DNA of 64,000 nucleotides from Marsupella aquatica. Its lineage: Eukaryota; Marchantiophyta. Both the position numbers and the translations under genes were made by a program. The DNA lies in NCBI GenBank assembly GCA_973895155.1, contig OZ316893.1:12958001-13022000 (forward strand), in the 5' to 3' direction. The notes beneath the pieces are model-generated. The model worked only from the letters and a program-made list of their open reading frames with translations, had not been told where the DNA came from and did not search any database. The stretch's first letter is position 1. The number at the start of each line of letters is the position of its first letter. Shown piece after piece: positions 8,674 to 23,700 of this stretch.

Positions 8674-10167
8674 AGTCCAGATGTTGCCCTTTGCATTTCA
8701 TCCAGTAACAACGGTGATGAATGGATTTTAGATTGTGCCTGTACCTATCATATTTGTTGTATGAAAGAGTTTTTTACTTCTTACTTAGTATCAACCGGTT
8801 CCGTGTTGATGGGGAATGATCATCCTTGTCAAATTATTGGAATTGGATCCGTGAAAATTTGGATGTTTGATGGAGCTATGCGAACAGTGAGTAATGTCAG
8901 ACACATACCTGACATGAAAAAGAACTTGATTTCTCTTAGAATGCTGGAATCAAATGGATGTTGGTGGAGTTCTGTTGATGGTATTCTTCAAGTGTCAACC
9001 AGAGGCAAGGTTGTCATGAAGGGTAAGCGGCACAGGAATCTATATTTGTTGGAGGGCAACGTGATTTGTGAAGAAGCCAATGTAACTAGATCTCAAGGCG
9101 AGATGACTCAGTTATGGCACTACAGATTGGGACACATGAGTGAAAAGGGTTTGGCGATACTTCGCAGGAAAGCACTTCTTTCTAATTTGGAATCTACTAA
9201 GCTAGATTTTTATGAACACTATGTACTTAGGAAGCAGCACAGGAGAACCTTTGGTGTTGGAACTCACAATACCAAAGCTATACTTGAGTATGTACATAGT
9301 GATGTGTGGGGTCCAGCCCCAACTCCCTCACTTTCTGGAAAATTGTACTATGTCACGTTCATTGATGATTACTCACAGTATGTGTGGATCACATTTCTAC
9401 ACGCCAAGTCTGAAGTTTTTGGCACTTTTAAGAAGTGGAAAGCCCAAATTGAGAATCAGACTGGATCCAAGGTGAGATATCTGCGATCAGATAACGGTGG
9501 GGAGTACAATTCAAGTGAATTTGAACTATATTGTGCAGAGCAAGGGATTACTCGTCATCTCACGACAGTTTGTACTCCTCAACAGAATGGTGTTTGTGAG
9601 CGGCTAAACCGAACACTATTGGAGCGATCGAGGAGTATGTTGAGCCAATCAGGTTTATCGCATGAATTTTGGGCTGAAGCTATAAATACGACAACTTATT
9701 TGGTAAATCTTTCTCCTTCAAGTGCAATCAATTTCAAGATGCCGTTTGAAATGAGGTATGGACGGCACGCAGACTATCAGGTTTTGAGAGTCTTTGGAAG
9801 TGATGCATATGCTCTCACACCTAAGCAGAATCTATCTAAACTAGATTCTATTTCCAAGAAGTGTTTTTTTCTTGGTTATCAACCAGGTGTGAAAGGTTAC
9901 AGACTATGGGATCCAGAAGCTTGTACATTGCTTGTCAGTAGAGATGTATCCTTTAATGAATTCAGATCATCAAAGGAGGGGGAGAATGCTCAGGCTTCCC
10001 GTATTGACAAAGGTAAATCTCCTATCCTTGACCATGTTGTGGGGGAGATTGGTCATGAGAGTTTTCATGACATAAATGAAGGAGGTGCTCCGAGAATGGA
10101 GTTGGTTCCGGTATTGGAACAAGAGGAGCAGGTTGTTGTTGGAATACCTCAAATTCAACCAACATAA
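8674..10167 (+). pseudogene. pol: Copia protease and integrase, damaged
   Basis: In the gag frame, after the TGA. The protease motif around 8722-8750 reads ILDCACTYH, so the catalytic Asp-Ser-Gly is changed to Asp-Cys-Ala. The pre-integrase zinc finger keeps its His residues (LWHYRLGH) but both Cys of the usual CEHC are Tyr (TAT at 9211 and 9220). The integrase core keeps its catalytic residues: Asp in HSDVWGP, Asp in SDNGGEY and Glu in PQQNGVCERLNR. The frame meets a TAA at 10165-10167, after which integrase tail-like sequence (RRTTRAPTRYGQWTD) goes on in frame. Protease and integrase of this copy should be inactive. Confidence 0.9.
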
Positions 10168-10857
10168 CAAGATCAACCAGAATCATCAGTTAGAAAATCG
10201 AGACGTACTACTCGAGCTCCTACAAGGTATGGACAATGGACAGATTCATCAAGGTTAGATGATGGGCTTCATTCACAATTGGATGTACCTCGCAGGAACC
10301 ACTTTCAGGACTCAAAAACATGCTTTCTTAGTGAAAAATGACTTTTGTAACATGGAAAAAGGTTCATCATGATTTTATCTAAAGACATTTAAGTCTAATT
10401 TTTTCACAAGACTATTTTACATGGTGTAACCTACCTCACCATGTGGATACATCAAGTTTTCAACTATTTTAAGGGATCCTGTTATTGATGGCCCTAAATA
10501 AGCCAAAATTACTGATTATTTTTGTCCTGTACATAAAGGTTTAGTGTGTGTCACTATTTAAGTTTTGAAATATAAGATTATGCTATTAGTATGCATGCTT
10601 TGGTAAAATTTCATTGTCTAAAATGCATTTTTCAAAGTCCTTTTGAGTCCTGAAATGATGTGACCCGTTGCGTGACAAGTCCTTTTATCAATCTTTGAAG
10701 GACATATAAGGAAAGCTTCAAAGTTTCAAATGCTAGATAGTTTAATGAATGTTACCAACCTATAGGATGTTTATTAAGTATAGTACATCAAATTTTCTAT
10801 ATCATCTCATTACACCCTAAAAATGATATCCTAAAGCATAATAAACTATGGTCACTT
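10168..10857 (+). other. Integrase tail followed by a non-coding block inside copia pol
   Basis: Integrase-tail-like codons continue to about 10300. From there to about 10860-10890 the sequence is AT-rich, has many stops, and lacks similarity to pol. A perfect 15-bp inverted repeat, TTTCAGGACTCAAAA at 10303-10317 and its complement at 10641-10655, lies in it, and a weaker complement (GGGTCCTCC context) lies near 10880. This looks like inserted DNA, perhaps a small inverted-repeat element, but no clean target duplication was found. Confidence 0.5.
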
Positions 10858-12542
10858 TTGAGTGTGACATTCCTTTTGGGTCCTCCAATTGTGAATGAGG
10901 CCGATGTTGACATTGCACCTGAAGATGATGACAGAGCACTGATCTTGGAAGAAGGAGAACCTTCTTCTTATCATGAGGCGTGCATTTCAGACGAGAAAGA
11001 TGAATGGAATGCAGCGATGCAGAGGGAGTTGCAATCTTTAAATGACAACAGAACATGGGAGTTGGTGCAACTGCCAAGTGATCAACAAGTGGTGGATAGC
11101 AAGTGGATTTACAAGTTGAAGGACAATTCTTCAGATGGAGGAGACAAGATATACAAGGCAAGGCTTGTTGCCAAGGGATTCACTCAAGAGAAGGGAGTGG
11201 ATTACAATGAGGTCTTCTCTCCAGTTGCCAAATATTCCACGATACGAATTTTGTGTCAACTTGTTGTGTTTTTTGATCTGGTGTTAGATCAAATGGATGT
11301 TGTTACTGCTTTTCTCTATGGCACCTTGAAAGAACAATTTTCATGAGGCAACCACTGGGCTTTGTGAAGAAGGGCCAAGAGAGTTTAGTTTGCAGGTTGC
11401 TTAAGTCCTTGTATGGATTGAAGCAAGCTCCTCGACAGTGGAACAAGCGGTTTGATGATTTCATGCTTGCAAAAGGATTCACTAGGATGGTGTATGACCC
11501 TTGTGTGTATACGAAATCAGTCAAGAATGGTGTGTTTGGTTTGCTCATTCTGGTGCTCTATGTGGATGACATGTTGATTGCGGCTAAGGATCAAACTGAG
11601 ATTGACAAACTCAAAGCAAAATTGAGTTCTGAATTCCGAATGAAGGATCTTGGGAAAGCCAAAAGGATCTTAGGTATGGAGATTACGAGGAACTTTGAAA
11701 CTGGACAATTGTGGCTGAATCAAGGCAAGTATGCTGAAAAGGTACTTGCAAGATTTAACATGGAAAATTGTAAGCCAAGAAGTATTCATTTGGCTCCACA
11801 TTTCAAGTTATCATCGGCTTTCTGCCCCACGGATCCAGTGGAGAAAGGCTTGATGACTAAGGTTCCTTATGAGAAGGCAGTGGGCAATCTAATGTATTTG
11901 ATGACATGTACTAGGCCTGATCTAGCCCTAGCAATGGGCAAAGTGAGTAGATTCATGTCAAATCCAGGGAAGGTACATTGGGAGGCTGTGAAATGGATTC
12001 TCAGGTATCTTAAAGGCACAATAGACTATGGTCTGTTGTTTGATAGTAAATCAAACAAAACCAAATCTTTGGTTGGCTATGTAGATTCTGACTATGGAGG
12101 CTGTCTGGAAACAAGGAGGTCAACGACTGGGTATATGTTTACTCTTGGAGGAGGATGCATAAGTTGGAGATCTACCTTGCAGAAGTGTGTATCTCAGTCT
12201 ACTACAGAAGCAGAATATGTTGCAGCAGCAGAAGCAGCAAAGGAAGCAATTTGGTTGGATAAGCTGGTCACTGAGATGGGATTGGAGCATGGAAAAATGG
12301 CTCTTCATTGTGACAGCCAGAGTACGCTTCACCTAGCTATTAACCAGGTGATGGATAGCAGGGTGAAGCACATTGACATCAGATACCATTTTATTAGGCA
12401 AGCAGTGTCTGATAAAATGTTTGAGCTAGTCAAGATTGATGGAAAACTCAACCCGGCTGATGCTTTTACCAAAGTGATTCCTTTGGAGAATTACTCAAGA
12501 CACCGTGCTACTTTGCAGGTTTTGCATTTGCAGCACAAGTAG
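10858..12542 (+). pseudogene. pol: Copia reverse transcriptase and RNase H, one frameshift
   Basis: Two frames, 10858-11346 and 11343-12542, together give a full copia RT and RNase H. The RT shows EWNAAMQRELQSL, KARLVAKGFTQ, VFSPVAKYSTIR and the catalytic LYVDDML. RNase H shows GYVDSDYGGCLETRRSTTGY, QSTTEAEYVAA and the Asp in HCDSQST. The frames are offset at about 11335-11343, where a one-base loss disrupts the conserved run before the Met-Arg-Gln-Pro motif. The stop at 12540-12542 is natural for the family. Apart from the frameshift the RT and RNase H motifs are intact. Confidence 0.93.
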
Positions 12543-12737
12543 AGTAACTTAACAAGATGTGATTTAACTGTATATGAGTTACTCAATCCTGTTATGGCTA
12601 CGGCTTAATTCTAGTTAACTCTTAGTTAACCTTAAATGGTTTTTAGGGGGACACCTATGGTTTTAGGTGATTGTCTAGAATTTCCTGCTGAGTATCTCAT
12701 ATGGATAGCAGAAATTGCAGTCCCCAAGACTAGAGTC

Positions 12738-12746
12738 AAGGGGGAG
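12738..12746 (+). other. Polypurine tract of the copia element
   Basis: AAGGGGGAG ends 2 bp before the 3' LTR, the expected plus-strand primer position. Confidence 0.85.
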
Positions 12747-12748
12747 TT

Positions 12749-13080
12749 TGTTAAGGATTGCTCTTAGTCTTGTGACTCAAAGGTTACGGCACTTAGGCTA
12801 ACCACAGTTAGGATCTTAGCTGAGGTTAGGTTAGCCGTGTGTGACCTTGTATATACCAGGGCTAGTGTAAGCCGCTGGTCAGTGGTGCTTACTCATTGTA
12901 ACGGAGCAACTTGAGGAAGAGGGAGAGCATGTGTGTTCGTTTACTCTTGAAGTCAAGCTTGAGTGTTCGTGTGGACGTAGCCTTGGAGAAGAGGTGAACC
13001 ACGTAGAGATTGTGTCGACTACGTGTGCATGGAATAAGTCATGGTTGTATGGTCGTTGCGAATGACATCTTAGTTCAACA
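12749..13080 (+). repeat. 3' LTR of the copia element
   Basis: 332 bp, followed by the target duplication TGTCG at 13081-13085. It differs from the 5' LTR at two positions by eye; one turns the AATAAA signal into AATAAG (13033-13038). Confidence 0.97.
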
Positions 13081-14824
13081 TGTCGTGTTAGTGTAGCGTC
13101 TGATTGAGTGTCTCTCTCATGTTCTGCATTGCCGTTTAGTCTGGAGCTGACGATTTCTTACATAAGCGCCCTGCAAAAATAACCAGGAAAAGAAGACCTA
13201 AAACCCTACCTATTGGCAACCTGAAGAGCTTGGTAGAGCTCCGGGTGAACTACATAGGAGAATCTGGCTTGATGCCCTAGAACCAACAACCTCAATTCTA
13301 CAAAGAATGATGAATGTATTTTTCAAACAGCATGTGTCTATCGCAATCAAAAATCACCTACTAAATTTGGTCTGGACTATCCAAAACAACCCCTTCAAAA
13401 ACAGGAACCACACTTTGCACTTCCTTGGGCAATGAGGACCATGTGTGGGAAAGTTGGGCCTGAAATAGGATAGCTCCTCAAATTGGCTATCCCTAGCTTC
13501 AACAGCCCAGTCATTAACTTTTCTTCTCTGAGACTTCTAATTTCCAGATAAACTATGACCTCCAGTAGCATTGAGCTCTTGCTTGAAAGTGTGATTTGTG
13601 CAACAATCCAATCCAAAAAGGATCCAGTCAAGCTGAAGCAATCCTCCTCAATCCACAATAGCTATTTTCCATTCCCATTTCCATTCCAGGCTATACTTCA
13701 GGATCCAGCAGCATCGAGCTGCTGCTAGAAAGCTTGAATTCAAGGTTGCCATCATCAAGGATATGCAAAGACAAATCCGATGCATCAAAACCATCCACAA
13801 ATGATCCAGTAAGTCTGGCTACAATACAACCATTGTTCTTCAGGAGCTGACAGCATTGAAATTTGCGGGTTTCAGGCAAACTTCAAGCTTCAGCAGCTAC
13901 AGGAAGCCTAAATAGAAGCTGTCATCATCAAGGGAATCCAAAGACAAACCCAATGCACCAAAACCAATCCAAAAACAGACTATAAACGCTTCCCGATATG
14001 CTGCCTCGATCCAAAGCCAGCCATGGCTTCCTTGCTCCGTCTGAACTAGACAATACAATCCCAGAACAGAAGTCCTCTTAGTGCTCACCAAGCAAGAACT
14101 TGACAAAACCGAAGGCCTTCTCCCAGACCTTTTCCCACCAATTTACTTCACAATGGTCACAACAAAATTTGCAAAAATTCCTGCTAAAAAACTGGTTTTA
14201 TATCTCTTGTACGTGAATATTCTCCCTCGTCAACCAGAGCTCCATTGATGCCCAAATTTTACCAGGAGTTGAGTCTACTTCCCCTCTAACTCCACATTTC
14301 AGTCAATTTGATGACTAAATGTGGCACTAGAATAAGTTTTCAAGTTTCTGCTAAACTTAAACCATGAATTTTTCAAAGATGATGAAAGCAACAACTTATA
14401 GAATGTTAAAAATTCTGACAATGCAATGGCATTAGTATTATTTAGTATAAAACAAAACTAATGCATGTGGCATTACTATCGGAATGGTCATCTGTACAAG
14501 ACAAACATAGGTGGACAACAAAATATTGCATGTTGCAAGATGGGATTTCATTGTCAGCATGGCATTTTGACTCTCACGTGGGCGTTACCCACGATGCGCA
14601 CCTTCTTATTAGGGCATCCCAAAGCTTCATAGTAGCATGGATGACTTGATGGATGATGGCTTTTGGCCATAACCAAATGGCCATAGCTTTTTCACAAGGT
14701 TTTGTAAGTTTTTTTTACTTTTTTTCACTAGCCTAGTGACTTATGGTCATGGCATATGATCAATCTTTATGGCAAAAAGTTATGGATCATAACTCAATAC
14801 CAATGCCTGGCACAAAAGATGTCA

Positions 14825-14910
14825 ATGCATAAAATAATATCTTTTGCACAAGAAATGTTATTGTATAATGCATAAAATAATATCATTTGCACAAGAAATG
14901 TTATTGTATA
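14825..14910. repeat. 43-bp tandem duplication
   Basis: Two units, 14825-14867 and 14868-14910, starting ATGCATAAAATAATATC; they differ at one base. Confidence 0.92.
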
Positions 14911-15010
14911 AACCATTTGAATGTTGGACCTCTTTGGTCTTATAGGGGCCTCTTCCCCTTCTTTTTCCCTCCCTTTATTGGGTTGATCTGCCTTTTGGGA
15001 CCTGTCATCC

Positions 15011-15170
15011 AGTATGCATTTTGCTTCTTTTGCACTCTAATATAAATTTTTAGATGATCCCATGCCCAAGAAAGTGAGAGAATGTCTCCCAGTATGCATT
15101 TTGCTTCTTCTGCACTCTAATATAATATTTTTAGATGATCCCATGCCCAAGAAAGTGAGAGAATAAATCT
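15011..15170. repeat. 80-bp tandem duplication upstream of the proteasome gene
   Basis: Units begin AGTATGCATTTTGCTTCTT at 15011 and 15091 and share the segment ending GAAAGTGAGAGAAT. They differ by a few bases and small gaps. They lie about 370-530 bp upstream of the PAE start codon and could fall in its promoter. Confidence 0.9.
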
Positions 15171-15400
15171 AAAAGGCTCACGTGGATCCCTTTGCAATCT
15201 CCAAAAAGTGGTTTGTAAACTGACTTTTAGTTTCCAATTTTAGATATTATAGGGCTTGATTGATGACTTTGGTAGTCCATAGCACACCTTTTTTCTTTTT
15301 CTGCCCCTAATCTTAACTCCTAAGTTAATGTCCATTCCACAAAAGAGTCTGAATTTGAGACTCTTGACTGTTACGCCTCGGTTTCTCTCCACCATCGACC

Positions 15401-15544
15401 ATCTGAAGAAAAACTGAGAATCTGTACAAGCTCGACCGATTTCGTCTCCTCTCCCCTCCCCTGCGATTTCTCCCTGCGGACCGACTGACAAGAATTCGAT
15501 TCGGGAGAGCTCTCTTTTCGCTCGCGAACAGCAGCTTCTTCAAC
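15401..15544 (+). promoter_or_regulatory. Probable 5' UTR of the proteasome alpha-5 gene
   Basis: Pyrimidine-rich sequence (CTCCTCTCCCCTCCCC near 15448) directly before the ATG, typical of plant 5' leaders of housekeeping genes. No TATA box can be assigned with confidence. Confidence 0.4.
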
Positions 15545-18740
<3,196 letters not shown>

Positions 18741-20798
18741 AGAGAGGGAGAAATGTCCAATGTTTTCTTGTCTCAGAAATCATAGCTCATTTTTGGCTGC
18801 AAATTCAAAGGACTGTAGACAGTACAGGCTTCTTCGAAGCATTCGAAAACGTTGGACTTTTCACATTTTTTGTAATCAAATGGAGAAGCCTGTTTTTGTA
18901 GTGTTAACAGTGGTGGATACATGGGATGCTTCTGTTTTTGAGTGTAACCTCGTATCTGAGGTCATCTGAGTGAAGGATTGCAGCGCATTTTGACAGCCTT
19001 TACTGCCAGCCAATTCTTCCCAAAGTCATTTTTCATTGTTTTTTGGCACGATAAATGTTAACGTCATTAACATCCTCGCAGAGCACGAGATGGCTCAGTG
19101 TAGGAAAATCAATGGTTGGAATTTGAGAGCAAGAGATGGCTCTTGTGTACAATCAAATGGCTCAATTTTAGGAAATCTTTGGTTGAAATTTGATCTCTCC
19201 CACTCCTCATGTAGCGTGGAAACAGGAGTAATTTTGAAAGTTGCGGTAGAGAATGTAGAAGCTCTTGGTTTGAGGTTTGAGGTAGATCTCTTTAATGGAA
19301 ATAGTTAAGATGAATGAAGGTGCCTAATATGAGGATGCCAAGGTTACAAATCAACAAACACTATATCGATGGCACTGACAGAAGAGCGTACACAAGCAGA
19401 CTATATCATTGAATCAGTACATTCTGGCAAAACCGAGATGAAAATAGGAAGAATTGGGAAGAATTGACTTTGCTGGCAACTTATTTTGTTCAGTTCAAAC
19501 TTTGAAAAACTCCTAAAATATTGTGTCCTGTTCTTATACTCTGGTGTCGGCTACAACTATACAGCCGGGAAATGTATTTCCAGACAGGATTCACTTACAG
19601 TAACCAAGGTCAGGGTAGGGTTCTAGACTGTAACCCTGCTACCTGAATGTTCAAAAAGGCTTTGTGGCTGCCGCCAGTCAGCTTGTTCTCACATTCCGGA
19701 CGCAGACATTGGTTGTCCTATTGTTGCTTGTCACAAGGTAAGTGGAGGGCATCCTTGAAGTGGAAAAGAAAACTTAGATGCGAGATGAGCTTGAGTTCTG
19801 CAATTAGTCTGTGTAAGAAGACTGACTTTCAAGCACCATAAGCACAGTACTCAACCTCAACAGTGCTTTGAGAAATTGTTGGCTGTCTTTTGCTCACAGG
19901 TAACAGGACCACTAGCGAATTTCCACATCGGACTTGAAGATAAATGTTGTTTACGGTAGAGGCTTAAAACTTGAGGCTTACTTCTACATGCACGACTCTG
20001 ATAAGGACGGCAGTCTAGTGAAAGTTGTCTCGTCCTAGCCTTTCTGTACACTGAAGCAATCTGTGTTGATGAGGCTGAGATTCACGGCTCCTCATCCGAG
20101 CTTTTCACTAAAAGATGCGTATTGCAAGGGATTTCCTCGAGTTGGTGGGTATAGCTAACCAAAGGCCAGAGGTCTAGTGTTGAATACGTGAACCAGGAGC
20201 CTAGACGCCAAATTACCAAACATCTTACGTGGAGATCACTCATCGAACCAAATTTACGAAACTCACAAACGGTGAAAATTGGCAAGCTGCATCATAGTTC
20301 AATTAGTTCTAACCAAAGCTACATTTCCGCCTGTAAATGACCCACAGTGAGTCTCACAATCAAAACATTGTGGAGTTTGTAGGAATGAGACCGTAGTGTT
20401 TATCAATGATCTGTTTTCATAACCGTACAATGCTAATGTTGGTGGTTTTACCCACGGAGTTCTACCCGAGACAAGAGATTAATTTTTTCCCTGGAAATAA
20501 TAGTTGATCTTCCTATAATACAGGTAGGGAACCGCCATCTTTGATGGGACCCAGGGCAACAAAATCTCATGATTCATAGAGATCACCGACAGCTATACCC
20601 CTCTTACAACCAAATTGGCATGTCAAATCATCAAATTGTCTGTACAGAGCTTGAGCAGGTTGCTACGCGCAGGCCAGCAGGCAGAGGTTAAATAAAACTA
20701 CTTGAATGACTAAATTTCCTCATGATGTCCTCTCGTCCTCTGGAAAATAGAAGAGAAAGAACAATGCCCACGGAGTTACCATCGTCTTGTTGCATTGG
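18741..20798. other. Intergenic region between convergent PAE and ISE2 genes
   Basis: Should hold both 3' UTRs. No other gene is supported; the short frames here show no domain features. Confidence 0.5.
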
Positions 20799-23700
20799 TC
20801 ACCCAAGAAGCTCACTTATCGGGGGACGGTCCATGACCTTGGTTGTCTGAGATGCCAATTTTGCTACGTCTGGGTTCATATGAGGCATATGGGGAATTTG
20901 TGCAAGGAGGTCTATACTTCGACGAAGAACCCGGGCCACATCACCTTCATCCATGCCAGAATCACACATCAATTCTTTCCATGTTACACCTGCAGCCCAT
21001 GCCTCTACCATTCCAGCAAACGTTATATCAATGTGACAAGGAATGTTGACTCCCTGCTCATGTTGCAGCTGCAGTAGCCACTCTGTTGTGGTTTCCATTG
21101 CCACCATCCACTCCTGCACTGGACGTGATGCCTCATACAAGAAGGTATTACCACCTTCAGGCCGTGTCTTCAGACCCTCCGACACAAGACAGCCACAAAC
21201 AGCAGCTAGCTGTGCAGATGTCAGTGAGAGCACTGCCTCATTTGAGAAAACCAACGCAAGCCATAATTCATTTTCTCCTCTTACAGCAGATGCTGTTTGT
21301 CCCAAAGGAAGTAGCTCACTCGTCTGCATGTTGACTGCCCCAACTGCGTTCAAAACTTCAACCACTTGAAGGAACTCTTTCCAACCTGAAGGTGCCATCT
21401 GCTTTATACGATTGGATATTCGGGCAGCTTTATCTTGCAATCGAGCAATCTTTTCTAAGCGAGATTTCTGGAGAACCACCAACTGATGCTTTTCCCTGTA
21501 CCCCTGTGTTCTCTTCAAACTCTTGCGCAGAAGAGATATTTCCTTCTTCTTTTGGGCCACCAGAGTCTCAGCCTCAAGCACCTCAGGAGGGACTCCGGAA
21601 ACACTCGACTTATTGCCACTTGAAGCTTCGACAGCCTCTTGGGTAGCCTCCATATCACTGACCAGCGTTTGCATCACGGCCTTTTGCTCCCTGACGAGTT
21701 CTTTCAAGTCGAGATACTCCGTCAGCTCAGTCTTTGTGAGCCTTTTCTCCAACACCATGGAACTACTCTCTGCCTGAGTCTTTTGGACAAGTCTTTCCAC
21801 CTCGTCTTCAAGCTTGGTCACCTGCCTCCTTGCGGAGTGCATGACCTCACTGCCAACGTAATTTCCAAAACTCTGCTCAATTAGCTCTCGTGCGTCATCG
21901 AGAGTTCTTCCAAATGGGACAGCTGGCAAGTCCCCAATGGAAGGGTTTGAAGACTTTGCAACCTTTCCTCCTGCCAAGAGGTTCAAAGCCATACCATAAG
22001 TTGCCGTAAATTGAGACACAAGAGGATCAACCCCAGCAAAGAGGATTTTGCAACATTCCTCAGCTCCTTCGAAGGGGGTCTGAACCACCACCACATGACC
22101 CTGTTCATCAATTCCTCTACGCCCTGCCCGTCCTGCCATCTGAAGCATTGAGTTGGCACTCAGAAGAGCATGGCCGGCATCCCCTCTTTTGCTCAGGGTA
22201 GACAACACCGTTGTCCTGGCAGGCATGTTAATTCCAGCTGCAAGGGTTTCGGTAGCAAACACCACCTTCACAAGTCCTCGTTGGAAAAGCTCCTCAACAA
22301 AGGCTTTCCAGGTGGGCAAGCAGCCAGCGTGATGTGCAGCCACGCCTCGTGCTAGAGGCTCCACAGCCGTCTCTCTCACAGAATCTGGATGCTCCTCCTT
22401 AAATTTGGCAATGGCTTCCTTAACCTCTCTGGATTCCTCCTCGGAAAGAAGAGTGGTGTCCTGGAGATATTTCACAGCAGTGTCACACCCCCTGCGACTG
22501 AAAATGAACCAGATGGCTGGAAGCACGTCTCTTTCTGTGAGCTGAGCTAGAGTATCCCTAACTTGGGGAACCTGCCTCCGTCGAATGAATTGCAAGGCTT
22601 CTTGCGAGAGCCGTTCTTCCTCAGGTTCTTCCCATCCACCACCTCTCCATCTCCCCGGTCTGCTCTCGTTGGACCTGCTGCTCCTGCCATTCAGCCTTTT
22701 CCTACTCAGTGAACGTCTCCTTCCCCTTCCCCCCTCAAATTCCTCTTCGAATGAATCATTGGAGGACCCACGATGGGAATTGGTGAGAGACAACTTCCAA
22801 TTCATTTCTGTGCCTTGCGCGTTGAGCAAAGGAAGCAGGTCGTAGCGAGTGGAAAATTGCCAGGTTAAGGGCACAGGACGTCTTGTTCCTGTCACCAACT
22901 CGGTAGGGCCATGTACCTGTGCAATCCATCCAGCCAGATCCTCGGGATTTGCAACTGTGGCAGATAAGCAGATCAGTTGCACCTCTTTGGGACAATAAAT
23001 CACAGTTTCCTCCCACACTGTGCCGCGTGAGATATCGCTGAGGTAGTGCACTTCATCCAGGACGACCGTGGTCACGTTCTCTAGGCGACTTCCTGCGTCT
23101 GAGTTTCCAGGATTTTGGTACAGCATGTTCCTACATTGAAATGAATAAACTTCAATTGATTTTCATGTCCTGAGAGCTGCAAAGTTGAGCTCTAGGCGTT
23201 TGATACAGAATACATCTCAAATTGAATTCAGTAAAATAGGTAACTTCAAAGTCTACGGAACCCCAAACTTTAAGATAGAGGACATTGTTACAGAATGTAA
23301 CAACACGCAATACCTGAGAATCTCTGTAGTCATGACCATGATGGGAGCTTCTCTGTTGACTGCGGCATCTCCAGTGAGTAGACCCACATTGGCCTCCCCA
23401 AACAGCTTTCTAAACTCACGTAATTTCTGGTTCGAGAGAGCCTTGAGTGGCGTGGTGTAGAACAACCGTTTTTGCCTGGCAAGTGTTGCAGCAGCCGCTG
23501 CTTCAGCGATCAGAGTCTTTCCACTGCTTGTGGGAGCACATACCACGACTGATGACCCCTTGAGGAAACCCTCAATGGCCAGCCGCTGAAATTTGTCGAT
23601 TGGAAAGGCATACAGGGCTGCAACATCCGCTGTGGTTACAGTGAACCCATCTGCTGCCTGAACCCGAGCACAGAGCTTAGAAACCCTAGTTGCCGTGCTC

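Larger units (their letters stand above)
2124..13080 (+). mobile_element. Ty1/copia LTR retrotransposon with a nested gypsy solo LTR
   Basis: Two 332-bp LTRs starting TGTTAAGG and ending TTCAACA bound the element. The 5-bp target duplication TGTCG is present at 2119-2123 and 13081-13085. The order gag, protease, integrase, RT, RNase H is that of Ty1/copia, and the primer site fits initiator Met tRNA. The LTRs differ at only two positions by my reading, which suggests recent insertion. Without the nested 3584-bp LTR and its 5-bp duplication, the element is about 7.4 kb. Gag is open, but pol has stop codons, a frameshift, damaged active-site motifs and an extra non-coding block, so this copy cannot make its own enzymes. 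Confidence 0.97.
13086..15400. other. Intergenic region with local duplications
   Basis: No gene seen. Between about 13560 and 13990 there are three diverged copies of a roughly 130-160 bp unit (CAGCAGCATCGAGCTGCTGC-like starts, CATCATCAAGG inside). Further tandem duplications are listed separately. The right end leads into the proteasome gene promoter. Confidence 0.5.
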
